From assembly GCA_937925845.1 (NCBI GenBank), contig CALAML010000135.1, forward strand, positions 1-50,041: a DNA stretch of 50,041 nucleotides. Reading direction: 5' to 3'. The notes beneath the pieces are model-generated. The model had not been told where the DNA came from. It saw nothing but the letters and a program-made list of their open reading frames with translations, and made no database searches. This DNA is from an uncultured Acidimicrobiales bacterium (lineage in GTDB: Bacteria > Actinomycetota > Acidimicrobiia > Acidimicrobiales > CALAML01). Below, piece after piece: positions 1 to 8,260 of this stretch; within the stretch, counting starts at the first letter, position 1; each line of letters begins with the position of its first letter. A program made the position numbers and the translations under genes.

Positions 1-78
1 GTGTTATGGCGCTTTCGAGGACGCCGGGAGGGGCGCTGAGAGCCGTCGAATTCGTGACATGACTTTGCTGACAGGACA
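1..78. other. Left edge, no supportable gene
   Basis: Short open frames on the + strand run in from the edge and stop at 37-39 (TGA) and 80-82 (TAG). They may be the tail of a gene lying outside the window, but no residues here can be recognised, so no gene is called. Confidence 0.3.
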
Positions 79-369
79 CTAGCGGGGCTTGCCCACTTCT
101 CGGATGGTGTGCCACTCGCCCATGGCTCGCAGGGCCAGAACCACTACCACGGCCACGCCGGCGGCGCCGATCAGTCCTCCGATCCACAGCGAGAGCCCGT
201 GCCAGAAGCCACAGCTTCCTTCGCACTCGAACTCACCTACGCCTAGCCCGATCAACGCACCGCAGAGCCCGCCGAGGAGCACCGACACAAAGGCGACGAC
301 TCGGGCCGTTTGAGGCGGGATGGCCGATTCCGGGGTTACCGACGGAACGGTTGAAGTCTGGGGATCCAT
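79..369 (-). CDS. Small two-helix membrane protein, unknown function
   Basis: A 96-residue protein with two clear hydrophobic segments at about residues 24-45 and 59-83. They are joined by a short polar loop with two cysteines (ECEGSC), and the C-terminus is short and basic. ATG start at 369. It is transcribed divergently from the mannosyltransferase gene, with only 35 bases between the two starts, so both promoters overlap the coding ends. I do not recognise a family. The cysteines in the loop could form a disulfide if the loop faces outward, which is inference. Confidence 0.6.
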   Translation of the reverse strand: MDPQTSTVPSVTPESAIPPQTARVVAFVSVLLGGLCGALIGLGVGEFECEGSCGFWHGLSLWIGGLIGAAGVAVVVVLALRAMGEWHTIREVGKPR

Positions 370-391
370 GGTTCTGAGCTTATGGGCTTCC

Positions 392-397
392 TATACT
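392..397 (+). promoter_or_regulatory. Candidate -10 box of a leaderless transcript
   Basis: TATACT ends 7 bases before the GTG start at 405, and there is no Shine-Dalgarno sequence. This is the spacing expected if transcription starts at or beside the start codon. The -35 position (TGGTTC, 369-374) is poor. Confidence 0.45.
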
Positions 398-404
398 GCG
401 AACG

Positions 405-1145
405 GTGCGAGTGCTGATCATCCTGCCGACCTTTAATGAGGCTGAAAACGTCGGCACGGTCCTCGATCAGATTCGTGATGTGGTGCCTGAGGCCCACATT
501 CTGGTGATCGATGACGGTAGTCCCGACGGCACCGCTGATCTCGCCGACGCGGTGAGTCAGCGTCGAGGCCAGATCGAGGTGCTCCGCCGGGACCGCAAGC
601 GGGGGCTCGGGACCGCGTACCTGCTCGGGTTTGATCGGGGCATCGCCGACGGCTTTGAGTTGTTGATCGAGATGGATGCCGACTTGTCGCACGAGCCGGA
701 ACGGCTGCCCGCGTTGATCCAAACGGCGATGAGCGGTGCCGATCTGGTCATCGGGTCTCGCTACGTGCCTGGTGGCAGCATTCCCGACTGGTCGGTGACC
801 CGGCGGATGCTGTCGAAGTGGGGAAACCGCTACGCCGCGGTGGTGCTCGGTGTGCCTTCAACCGATTCGACGTCGGGGTTTCGGTGTTATCGGGCCCGGA
901 TTCTCGACAAGATCGACCGGGCCGGAATCCGCTCCGAGGGCTACAGCTTCCAGATCGAGTTGGTCTACCGGATCGCGTCTGCAGGCGGCGATATCCGTGA
1001 GGTACCGATTGTTTTCCGTGATCGGGTACTCGGCGAGTCGAAGATGTCTCCGCGAATTGTTGTGGAGGCCTTTGGCCTGGTCACCCTCTGGGGCGTCCGT
1101 GATCGGGTGAAGCACGCTCGGGCCCGCATTTCGTCGGGCTCATGA
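405..1145 (+). CDS. Polyprenol monophosphomannose synthase (GT2 family)
   Basis: A 246-residue family 2 glycosyltransferase that should transfer mannose from GDP-mannose to polyprenyl phosphate at the inner face of the membrane, giving the lipid-linked mannose donor used outside the cytosol. The nucleotide-sugar motif DDGSPDGT is at residues 36-43 and the metal-binding DADLSH at 91-96. A GSRYVPGG stretch, typical of dolichol-phosphate mannosyltransferases, follows. There is no C-terminal membrane domain, as in the soluble catalytic-domain-only class. In many actinobacteria this domain pairs with or is fused to an apolipoprotein N-acyltransferase, which is not visible here. The start is GTG at 405. 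The stop overlaps the next gene by 4 bases. Glucose instead of mannose cannot be excluded. Confidence 0.88.
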   Translation: MRVLIILPTFNEAENVGTVLDQIRDVVPEAHILVIDDGSPDGTADLADAVSQRRGQIEVLRRDRKRGLGTAYLLGFDRGIADGFELLIEMDADLSHEPERLPALIQTAMSGADLVIGSRYVPGGSIPDWSVTRRMLSKWGNRYAAVVLGVPSTDSTSGFRCYRARILDKIDRAGIRSEGYSFQIELVYRIASAGGDIREVPIVFRDRVLGESKMSPRIVVEAFGLVTLWGVRDRVKHARARISSGS

Positions 1146-1687
1146 CCGCCGACAGCAGCGCCAGTGGGAGCGGTGGCGGTGAGCAGAGCGCACGACCGTG
1201 GCTTGTCGGTGGTGGGGTGTTGCTGCGTGGCGATGAGGTGTTGCTGGTCCACAACCGTCGCCGGGGCGGCTCCCTCGATTGGAGTCCGCCCGGCGGGGTG
1301 ATCGACCAGGGCGAGGATGTGCTGACCGGCCTCACCAGAGAGGTGGTCGAGGAAACCGGGTTGGCGGTCGAAGCCTGGTCACCTCGCTGCTACACGATTG
1401 AAGCGGTCGCTCCGGACATGGGGTGGCATCTGAGGGTCGAAGCCTTTCAGGCACTTGAGTTCTCCGGCGATCTGGCCATCGATGACCCCGACGGCATCGT
1501 GATCGACGCCGAATGGGTGGCGGTTGCCGAGGTCGCGGCGCGGTTGGCTCCTGGTCCGCAGTGGGTCCGAGAACCGCTGGTGGAGTGGTTGAGCACCCCT
1601 GAGCCGCGCACCGGTGCTGACGATCTCTCCTTCCGGTATCGGGTTTTTGGCCGCGATCGTGCGGAAATCCGGGTCGAACGGGACTGA
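1142..1687 (+). CDS. NUDIX hydrolase
   Basis: A 181-residue protein with a textbook Nudix box. Gly52, five residues, Glu58, seven residues, then REVVEETGL at 66-74 match the G-x5-E-x7-REUxEExGU pattern. Such enzymes cleave nucleoside diphosphates linked to another group, using divalent metal held by the glutamates. The substrate cannot be read from sequence. ATG start at 1142 overlaps the preceding stop (ATGA), so it is co-translated with the mannosyltransferase gene; a link to GDP-sugar turnover is only a guess. The first 18 residues are Ser/Gly-rich and probably disordered. Confidence 0.88.
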   Translation: MTADSSASGSGGGEQSARPWLVGGGVLLRGDEVLLVHNRRRGGSLDWSPPGGVIDQGEDVLTGLTREVVEETGLAVEAWSPRCYTIEAVAPDMGWHLRVEAFQALEFSGDLAIDDPDGIVIDAEWVAVAEVAARLAPGPQWVREPLVEWLSTPEPRTGADDLSFRYRVFGRDRAEIRVERD

Positions 1688-1782
1688 TCGAGCTTTTTGT
1701 CGGGTTGCTTTTGTTTACCGGGTTTTCTTCGATAGGAACGGGCAGGGTAAAAAGACCCAAGTAAGCTTGAAAGACGCGTTGT

Positions 1783-1805
1783 ATCTCATTCCGTACATAT
1801 GAGAT
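1783..1805 (+). promoter_or_regulatory. 7-bp inverted repeat upstream of DUF3040 gene
   Basis: ATCTCAT (1783-1789) and ATGAGAT (1799-1805) are perfect inverted copies with 9 bases between them. They lie 37 bases before the GTG start at 1842. A TTGAAA at 1767-1772 could be a -35 element. It may be an operator or an RNA hairpin in the leader. Confidence 0.35.
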
Positions 1806-1841
1806 GATGAGAACTACCACCAGGCGAAGGAGTTGCGGGGC

Positions 1842-2228
1842 GTGCCGCTTTCTGACGAAGAGCAGAGAATTCTCGGCGAGATTGAACGCCAGCTGAGTGA
1901 GTCCGATCAGGGACTCGCCCATGAGTTGAGCAACACCACCGTCTACACGCGCTCGTTCCGGTCGATGAAGCTGGCCGCCCTGACCTTCTTTGTTGGTGTC
2001 GGTGTGATGCTGGCCACCTTGCAGATCAGCTATCTCTTGGCCTTCGTGGGCTTCCTGATCATGCTGGGTTCAGCCCTGGTGATCGAGCGCAACGCCCGCC
2101 AGATGGGTCGCTCCGGCTTTGAGCAGATGACCCGCAACATTCGGCCCCAAGCGGCTGAGCGTGACGCCAGCCAACGACGCCGCCTCGGTGATCCCGGCGA
2201 CACCGACGAAGAGTCCGAAGAAAACTAA
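1842..2228 (+). CDS. DUF3040 family membrane protein
   Basis: A 128-residue protein that begins VPLSDEEQRILGEIERQL, the characteristic start of DUF3040 proteins, common in actinobacteria and without a known biochemical role. A hydrophobic hairpin of two segments (roughly residues 44-83) is followed by a polar acidic tail. GTG 1842 is chosen as the start because AAGGAG at 1827-1832 sits 9 bases upstream. An in-frame TTG at 1833 would touch that ribosome site and is unlikely. It ends facing the reverse-strand transglutaminase gene. Confidence 0.82.
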   Translation: MPLSDEEQRILGEIERQLSESDQGLAHELSNTTVYTRSFRSMKLAALTFFVGVGVMLATLQISYLLAFVGFLIMLGSALVIERNARQMGRSGFEQMTRNIRPQAAERDASQRRRLGDPGDTDEESEEN

Positions 2229-2234
2229 GGCATC

Positions 2235-2252
2235 CTGCCCGCCGAAGGGCAG
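2235..2252. terminator. Stem-loop between convergent genes
   Basis: CTGCCC, a 6-base loop, then GGGCAG form a perfect 6-bp stem in the 40-base gap between two converging genes. There is no T-run on either side, so an intrinsic terminator is possible but not strong. Confidence 0.4.
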
Positions 2253-2268
2253 TGAGAGACAGTTAGAG

Positions 2269-4614
2269 CTAGTTGCGGCTGATGCTTGGGGGCTTGAGAG
2301 CCCGGGCGCTGCGGCGGGCAGTTGAGGTTTCGGAGCGCACCAGCGTGGCGATTTGGCCGGCTGCGGCCTGACACTCATCGGCCTCGGCATCGCCGAGACC
2401 ATCGGCTCGGTAGTTGGCCGCCGACAGATGGGTGGCGAGTACCTCGGTTGGTTCGTCGCTTTCCGGCAACAGCACCGCCGCTCGGGCGGCGAACTCGGAG
2501 TGGGTCTCGTGGCGCTGGGGTCGGGCCCCGACATGGTCGAGTTCGTCGAGGGCATCGGCCCACGCCGCTCGGGCGCGTTTGTTGGCGGTGGTGGCCTGCT
2601 GGTGGCGCTGCCACCGCTTCCATCGCCGCCAGCCAACCACGGCGCCGGCGTAAAGGCCAAAGAGCAGCAGTGCCGCTCCAATAACCCGGAGCGGTCCAAC
2701 CCACCATCCCGGTTCGGAGGGGGTTCCAGCCGATACCGGCGTCCCTGCGGCCCGGTCGGGGGCAACGGTGGTGGTTGGTGCGGTCGCCTGTTCCTGGGTT
2801 TCGCCGTCGGTCGCGGCGGGTGCAGTGGTGGTAGTGGTTGATGCCGGCACCTCGCCTGCCGCATCCTCGAGGGAGGTGTCTTGGGCCGGGTCCTGGCCGG
2901 TGTGGAGGCCCTGGCGTCCCGGGAGGCCACGACCGGGTGTCGGCTCGAACGGTACCCAGCCGAAACCGGCGATATAGACCTCGGGCCAGGCGTGGCCGTG
3001 GCGGCCCTGGACCGAGTAGGTGGAGAGGCCGTTGTCAGGGTTGGTGCTGAGGAGTTCGCCCTGGGTGTAGCCGACCGCGACCCGGGCCGGGATGCCGAGG
3101 CTGCGGGCCATGGCGGCGAAGGTGCCGGCAAACTGTTCGCAGTAGCCCTCTTGGACTCGAACAAATTCTTCCATCACTGAGGTGGAGTGTTTGTTGGTGA
3201 CGTTGAAGGCCACGTTGATGTTGTAGTTGAAGTTGTCGCGGAAGTGGTTCTGGAGGGCCAGGGCCTGGTCAAAGGTGGTGGCTTGGGATCCGGCCACGCG
3301 TACCGCTTCGTCGGCGATCATGGGGGAGAAGTCGCTCGGGAGGCCGAGGTAGCGCTCGGCGATGGCCGAGGGGATGCCGAGCGGTTCACCGTTGCTGTCG
3401 GTCGGCGGGTTGCGCAATAGCGCCGCATCATGGAGCGGCACCTCCGACATCACCTCGTAGCTGAGGCCATCGGAGAACTCTCGATCTAGGCCGACGGTGA
3501 GCGTCGATGATTCGGGGTGGTATCGGGCCTCATCGGCGTTTCCGGCCAAGATGTCGATGCTACGAGCTTGCAGCGCCGCTGGCATCCACAGCTGGTTGAG
3601 GTTGGTGATGGTGTAGGTCTGGGTGATCGCCTCGGTGCCCGCCGAAGGGGTGTCGCCGGCCGGCACATCGCCGCCGGGCAGGTCGCCGCTCACGTCGTTG
3701 TACTTGCCCTGGGCCCTCCAGATAGTCCCGGTGAACTCATCGAGTGACATCGTGCGCCAGTAGGCCTCGGAGTTGGTGGTCACCTGGAACGCTTCGATGT
3801 TTTGCTGGTTCACCAGTCGGTCCCGGATGCTCACCAGCGGGGACTGCACCACCCGACCTTCCGGTTCGTCGTTGATTGCTTCCCAGTCCCAGGCTGCGGC
3901 TTCAGAGCCGGGGAGGCGGGGCCCGACGATCGCGGCCAGCAGGGTGGCCAGGGCCACGAGGATCAGGCCGGAGCGAAGCAGAGTGCCGGTGCCGCGGGCG
4001 TTGTCTTCAGCCAACCAGTTGACGGTGCGGTCCTGGCGGAAGAGCCGATGGAACATCAAGAAGGCGAGCATGGCCAGCACCACCACGAGGGTGAGGAAGA
4101 CCTGGCGGGAGTCGGTGCCCACCATCGATACAAAGACCAGCATCACCAGGGCGGGGGCCACCGCCTCGATCGAGACCCAAACTCGAAAGGCGATGGTGTC
4201 GGCCAGGAAGGCGATGCACCACACTGCCGAGACGGAGGTGATGACAAAGCCCGTCAGCGCCGGGGCCGGGGCTTTGATATCGCCAAACTGCTCCCAGGCG
4301 AAGCGCAGGTCGGTACCCAACATGTCGATGGTGGCCGAGGTGGGGAACCCAAAGACGGTCGTGTCGCGGTAGTAGCCCCACGTCACCAGCAGCACCAGGC
4401 CGCCGACCATCGCCAGCGGCACGGTCAGGCTCGGAAGGCCGAACCGGCGCAGCGCTGCCGCAGCCAGGTGTCCCAGCGCCGCTGCGGCCATGATGGGCAG
4501 CAGGTAGTCGGAGCCATCGAGCAGGCGGGTGAGGCCCCAAGCGGAGGCGATCGTGACCAGAGCCAGCGTCACCTCGGAGAGCACCAGCAGCTCTGGATAT
4601 CTTGTTCGCGCCAT
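2269..4614 (-). CDS. Transglutaminase-like membrane protein (TgpA/DUF3488-DUF4129 type)
   Basis: A 781-residue protein with a block of membrane helices in about the first 230 residues, an extracytoplasmic region with a transglutaminase core, a further helix near 640-665 and a C-terminal cytoplasmic DUF4129-like part. The core has the catalytic set in order: Cys492 in EGYCEQFAG, His541 in HGHAWPEVY and Glu557 in FEPTPG. A linker rich in Thr, Ala and Pro follows. Proteins of this family are membrane-bound papain-fold enzymes whose substrates are mostly unknown. It is last in a reverse operon after moxR and the DUF58 gene, a trio found widely in bacteria. ATG start at 4614, 78 bases after the DUF58 stop. 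Confidence 0.88.
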   Translation of the reverse strand: MARTRYPELLVLSEVTLALVTIASAWGLTRLLDGSDYLLPIMAAAALGHLAAAALRRFGLPSLTVPLAMVGGLVLLVTWGYYRDTTVFGFPTSATIDMLGTDLRFAWEQFGDIKAPAPALTGFVITSVSAVWCIAFLADTIAFRVWVSIEAVAPALVMLVFVSMVGTDSRQVFLTLVVVLAMLAFLMFHRLFRQDRTVNWLAEDNARGTGTLLRSGLILVALATLLAAIVGPRLPGSEAAAWDWEAINDEPEGRVVQSPLVSIRDRLVNQQNIEAFQVTTNSEAYWRTMSLDEFTGTIWRAQGKYNDVSGDLPGGDVPAGDTPSAGTEAITQTYTITNLNQLWMPAALQARSIDILAGNADEARYHPESSTLTVGLDREFSDGLSYEVMSEVPLHDAALLRNPPTDSNGEPLGIPSAIAERYLGLPSDFSPMIADEAVRVAGSQATTFDQALALQNHFRDNFNYNINVAFNVTNKHSTSVMEEFVRVQEGYCEQFAGTFAAMARSLGIPARVAVGYTQGELLSTNPDNGLSTYSVQGRHGHAWPEVYIAGFGWVPFEPTPGRGLPGRQGLHTGQDPAQDTSLEDAAGEVPASTTTTTAPAATDGETQEQATAPTTTVAPDRAAGTPVSAGTPSEPGWWVGPLRVIGAALLLFGLYAGAVVGWRRWKRWQRHQQATTANKRARAAWADALDELDHVGARPQRHETHSEFAARAAVLLPESDEPTEVLATHLSAANYRADGLGDAEADECQAAAGQIATLVRSETSTARRSARALKPPSISRN

Positions 4615-4692
4615 TGGTTGATTCTAATGGCTTCCCGGCGCCCCAGACGTCGCGGTCTATCGCCATCGCGCGAGTTAATCCCTGTGAACCCG

Positions 4693-5895
4693 CTAGTGCT
4701 TCGAGGACAGGCTGGCCACGGTTCGGTTCCACTGATCTTCAAACGGTCGTGATCTCGACACGGTAATGGACGAACCGATGCCGGAAGTGTCTCCGCCGTT
4801 GAGGTCGATTTCGGGATCTTCGACGGTGGCATCGACCGCACTGGGGTGGATAACGATGCCGATGACCGCTCGAAAGTGGGATCCGAGCCCGTTCACCATC
4901 GTGAGCTCTTCTTCGGTGAGTCGACCGCTGATGATGGCGACCGCACCGCCGGCTTCGCGGCGTCGCACGGTTTCCACTGCGGTTCGCAGCGACCCGTGGG
5001 GGGTGGCGCTGAGCACCGCCAGCTGTTCCATGACCGCATCCCACGGATGGTTGCCGGTGACAAAGCTGGAATCGAGGCCGTCGGCGGCTACGAGTCGCAC
5101 CAGATCACTTCGGGCCCGCGACGCCGCCATCACGCTGGCCGCCACCGACGTAGCGAGATCGAGGGCATCATGGTCAAGGCTTTGGCGCCGGTTATCGAGC
5201 AGCACCGTGAGCCGACCCTGCCATGGCAGCTCGTCCTGACGCACCATCAGGTCGTCGTGGCGGGCTGTCGAGGCCCAGTGCACCCGCCGCAGGTCATCGC
5301 CAACCACATAGTTGCGCAACGCGTAGAAATCACCGTGGGACCGTGACCATGACGCCCGCTGCTCGGCTCCGTTCATCGGGGTATCGGTGATGCTCCGGGG
5401 CACCGGGGCTACGGGGAGGATCGGGGGGAGCACGGTGAGTTGGGACTGACGCCGGGAATAGATCCGGGACCGGGCCAGGCCGAGCGGGTCGGTGTATTCG
5501 AAGCTGAGCGGGCCAATGTCGACCAGGCCCCGTCGCGATGTCGGCAACCGGTAGGCGGCGCGGGTGGCACCACCGGGTGGGAGTGGAGCCAGGAGCAGGT
5601 CGGCTCCTCGGGTGCCGGTGATTTCGTCGCGCATCCGCAGAACCGGGGTCTTGCTTCGGGCCAGGTTGCGGATCTCGAGGTCAACCCGCGATGACGTTCC
5701 CGCGGCGACACGGGGCGGCTGCAGGTGGCGGCTGACATCAAGATCCAACTTGCGTAACCACACCAGAAGCAACGCGATCACACAGGCGCCGAGGGCGGCC
5801 GACCCGACGATATAGAGCTCGACCAGGCCGAGGATGCGGCCAAGGGCGAGTAGGCCCAAGCCGAGCAGGGCGAGAGCCACCCCCTGGCGGGTCAC
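4693..5895 (-). CDS. DUF58 domain protein
   Basis: A 400-residue protein with two membrane segments close to the N-terminus (starting TRQGVALALLGLGLLALG). A polar region follows that ends in the DUF58 signature GDDLRRVHWASTAR, and then a von-Willebrand-factor-A-like C-terminal half. Partners of MoxR ATPases usually look like this. The GTG at 5895 is chosen as start: it lies 4 bases past the moxR stop and gives a membrane anchor at the very N-terminus. A longer frame extends upstream inside moxR, but its residues look like out-of-frame translation. Function is inferred from gene order only: assembly or activation of a complex with the neighbouring transglutaminase. Confidence 0.87.
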   Translation of the reverse strand: MTRQGVALALLGLGLLALGRILGLVELYIVGSAALGACVIALLLVWLRKLDLDVSRHLQPPRVAAGTSSRVDLEIRNLARSKTPVLRMRDEITGTRGADLLLAPLPPGGATRAAYRLPTSRRGLVDIGPLSFEYTDPLGLARSRIYSRRQSQLTVLPPILPVAPVPRSITDTPMNGAEQRASWSRSHGDFYALRNYVVGDDLRRVHWASTARHDDLMVRQDELPWQGRLTVLLDNRRQSLDHDALDLATSVAASVMAASRARSDLVRLVAADGLDSSFVTGNHPWDAVMEQLAVLSATPHGSLRTAVETVRRREAGGAVAIISGRLTEEELTMVNGLGSHFRAVIGIVIHPSAVDATVEDPEIDLNGGDTSGIGSSITVSRSRPFEDQWNRTVASLSSKH

Positions 5896-5899
5896 CGGT

Positions 5900-6874
5900 T
5901 CAGCCCGGGTTCGGCACGTGGGTGGAGCTGAGGATCTCCGAGAGCACCGTGGCCGGATCGACGTTCTGCAGTGATGCTTCGGGTCGAAGCAGAAGGCGGT
6001 GGGTGACGACGTGGGGCGCCAGCGCTTTGATGTCGTCAGGAAGGACGAAGTCTCGACCGGCCGCTGCGGCCCGGGCCTTGGACGCCCGCTGCAGGGCCAG
6101 CGTGGCCCGGGGGGACATGCCCAGCGAGAGAGCGGGGTGGTTGCGGGAGGCAACGGCCAGGTCGACGAGGTACTGGCGGATGCCGTCGGCCACATGCACG
6201 GTCTGGGCTGCCGCCGACATGGCGTTGAGTTCGGCCGCCGAAAGAACCGGTTCGAGCCGGTCCAAACCTTCGCCGGTGTTGTCGGTTTCAGCGGTAAGGA
6301 TTTCCATCTCGGCGTCGCGGCTCGGGTAACCCATCGAAACCCGCATCAGGAAGCGGTCGAGCTGGCTCTCCGGAAGGGGAAAGGTTCCTTCGTGCTCGAT
6401 CGGGTTCTGGGTGGCGATCACCAGAAAGGGTGCCTCGAGTGGGTGGGTGGTGCCGTCGACGGTGACCTGTTCCTCCGCCATTGCCTCGAGGAGGGCGGAT
6501 TGGGTCTTGGGGCTGGCTCGGTTGATTTCGTCGGCGAGGACGATGTTGGAAAAGACCGGGCCGGGCCGGAACTCGAAGGTGGAGTTGCCCCGGTTCCAGA
6601 TGGTGACGCCAACCACATCGGTCGGCAGGAGGTCGGGGGTGAACTGCACCCGGTTGAAGGTGCAGCCGACCGATCGAGCGATCGCCTTGGCCAGGCTGGT
6701 CTTTCCGACACCGGGCACATCTTCCAACAGGACGTGGCCGTTGCAGATCAGCCCGAGGAGCACGAGGTCAACAACCTCACGTTTGCCCTTGATCACGTTG
6801 GCCACGTTGGCGCCGAGCATCTGAAACAGGTCGGCGAACGTAGCCGGCCGGGACTGGACTTCGGTACTGGCCAC
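5900..6874 (-). CDS. MoxR-family AAA+ ATPase
   Basis: A 324-residue AAA+ ATPase of the MoxR group. Walker A GVGKTS is at residues 55-60 and Walker B IVLADE at 111-116, with the MoxR-typical NRASPKTQSALLEAM right after. A second lid domain fills the C-terminal third. These ATPases act as chaperones in metal-cofactor insertion or complex assembly, often with a DUF58 and a VWA or transglutaminase partner, as found here downstream. The start is GTG at 6874, preceded by GGGAG. It is divergent from the ROK kinase gene, with a 166-base shared control region. Confidence 0.92.
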   Translation of the reverse strand: MASTEVQSRPATFADLFQMLGANVANVIKGKREVVDLVLLGLICNGHVLLEDVPGVGKTSLAKAIARSVGCTFNRVQFTPDLLPTDVVGVTIWNRGNSTFEFRPGPVFSNIVLADEINRASPKTQSALLEAMAEEQVTVDGTTHPLEAPFLVIATQNPIEHEGTFPLPESQLDRFLMRVSMGYPSRDAEMEILTAETDNTGEGLDRLEPVLSAAELNAMSAAAQTVHVADGIRQYLVDLAVASRNHPALSLGMSPRATLALQRASKARAAAAGRDFVLPDDIKALAPHVVTHRLLLRPEASLQNVDPATVLSEILSSTHVPNPG

Positions 6875-6926
6875 CGCGTGGAACTCCCAAGGCAGTTGAT
6901 TGGCAGGTGAGCGTCAAGCGTAGCGG

Positions 6927-7034
6927 CACGCCAAACCCTGTCGACAACTTAGCCCGGAACGGGGTGCGGGAAATGGCAGGGTTGAACCGTGCTCGGTCGG
7001 TTTGGCGTGTGCGAGGTATCGGTTTGGTTACCCT
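6927..7034. promoter_or_regulatory. Divergent control region with repeated GGTTTGG elements
   Basis: Between moxR and the ROK gene, CACGCCAAACC (6927-6937) and GGTTTGGCGTG (6999-7009) are perfect 11-bp inverted copies. A further GGTTTGG lies at 7021-7027, exactly 22 bases after the one at 6999. TACCCT at 7029-7034 ends 6 bases before the ATG at 7041 and could be a -10 box. The layout suggests a shared operator for both directions. No regulator can be named. Confidence 0.4.
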
Positions 7035-7040
7035 TTGGGC

Positions 7041-7985
7041 ATGTCCGACGCCACCTCGACTCATGTCGCCCCACCGGTGCTTGCGGTCGATGTCGGTGGA
7101 ACCAAGCTCGAGGTCGGGTTGGTTGGTGAATCGGGCGAAGTGCTGACATCGGCTCGCACCGCCACTACCGGTGGCAGTGGTGACGAGTTGTTTGCCACGC
7201 TCGCGGGCCTGATCGACGAGGTGGCCGGTCCCGGATTTGATGGCCTGGCCGCCAAACATCGGGCCGGTGGCCCTCCCGTGGTCTGTGGTGTCGGGACCGG
7301 AGGGCCGATGGGTGCGCACGGAGAATGGGTGTCGCCGCTCAACATTGCGTCATGGCGGGAGTTCCCGCTGCGCCAGCGGCTCGCCGATCACACCGGGATC
7401 CCGGTTTTTGTCGACAACGACGCCAAGGCCCTGGCGTTGGGTGAGGCCTGGGTGGGGGCGGCCACCGACCAGAGGAACTTCATCGCCATGGTTGTCTCCA
7501 CCGGTGTGGGTGGCGGCATCGTTCTTGATGGGCGGTTGCTCGATGGCGCCGACGGCAATGCCGGCCATATCGGGCACGTGATCGTGGAGCCCGAGGGCCA
7601 GCCATGCGTTTGTGGTGCGGTGGGCTGCCTCGAGGCCGAGACCTCCGGCACCGCCATCGCCAAAATCACCGGCGCTCCGGCCGCTGAAGCCAGCCCGGAA
7701 GTCCGGCGCCGCACCGGCATGCTAGTGGGTCGGGCGGTGGCGAGCGTGGCCAACCTGCTTGATCTCTCGCTGGCCCTGGTAGCCGGGTCGGTGGCCTTGG
7801 GCTACGGCGACGACTTCTTCTCTGCCGCCCAGGCCGAGCTCGACGATCGGTGCCGGATCAACCATGCTCTCGGCGCCAAGATCGCACCCGCCGGCCTGGG
7901 CACGGAGGGGCCTCTGGTCGGTGCCGCTGCGGTTGGTCGTAGGGGGCTGGGCTTGCCGGTGGGACAGATTGTGGAGTGGCGATGA
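7041..7985 (+). CDS. ROK-family sugar kinase, probable glucokinase
   Basis: A 314-residue ROK kinase. The phosphate-binding DVGGTK motif is at residues 17-22, the sugar/catalytic stretch VDNDAKALALGE is in the middle, and the zinc-binding motif CxCGxxGCxE starts at Cys189 (CVCGAVGCLE). This matches ATP- or polyphosphate-dependent glucokinases that make glucose 6-phosphate, although N-acetylmannosamine or fructose kinases share the fold. ATG at 7041 is chosen because the family begins a few residues before DVGGTK and a -10-like TACCCT lies just upstream. An earlier TTG at 7002 is rejected. The stop overlaps the next start (ATGA). Confidence 0.88.
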   Translation: MSDATSTHVAPPVLAVDVGGTKLEVGLVGESGEVLTSARTATTGGSGDELFATLAGLIDEVAGPGFDGLAAKHRAGGPPVVCGVGTGGPMGAHGEWVSPLNIASWREFPLRQRLADHTGIPVFVDNDAKALALGEAWVGAATDQRNFIAMVVSTGVGGGIVLDGRLLDGADGNAGHIGHVIVEPEGQPCVCGAVGCLEAETSGTAIAKITGAPAAEASPEVRRRTGMLVGRAVASVANLLDLSLALVAGSVALGYGDDFFSAAQAELDDRCRINHALGAKIAPAGLGTEGPLVGAAAVGRRGLGLPVGQIVEWR

Positions 7986-8260
7986 GCGCGGGGAATGACC
8001 GCCGCGGTTCACCGTCGTGGCTCAGCGTCGGTATCGCGCTGTTGCGTCGACCCGACCTGTGGCCGGAGGCGCTTCGTACCGGCACATCGCTGATGCCGAG
8101 GCGGTCGGGACCGGGGGCCCGCTGGCTTGCGCGCCCGAGCGAGAGTTATCTCCAATTTCGGGCCGAGACGCAGTACGGCGATGCTTCGGCCACGCCGACC
8201 CCGAGCGATGTGGTGACCTATCTTGAGTGGTGTCGCCGCCAGCGCGCCCTCTCTTCGTGA
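7982..8260 (+). CDS. Small unknown protein
   Basis: A 92-residue polar protein, rich in Arg, Trp and Pro, without membrane segment or recognisable motif. Its ATG overlaps the ROK kinase stop and its stop overlaps a GTG that can start the next gene. This chain of 4-base overlaps is the main reason to believe it is real. A short stretch, RPDLWPEALRTG, resembles small conserved actinobacterial proteins, but I cannot name the family. Confidence 0.62.
   Translation: MSAGNDRRGSPSWLSVGIALLRRPDLWPEALRTGTSLMPRRSGPGARWLARPSESYLQFRAETQYGDASATPTPSDVVTYLEWCRRQRALSS

Noticed and set aside
2070-3164. 364-codon reverse frame over the DUF3040 end and the transglutaminase gene
   Set aside because: Pro/Arg/Ser-rich composition typical of off-frame reading, and it overlaps two well-supported genes.
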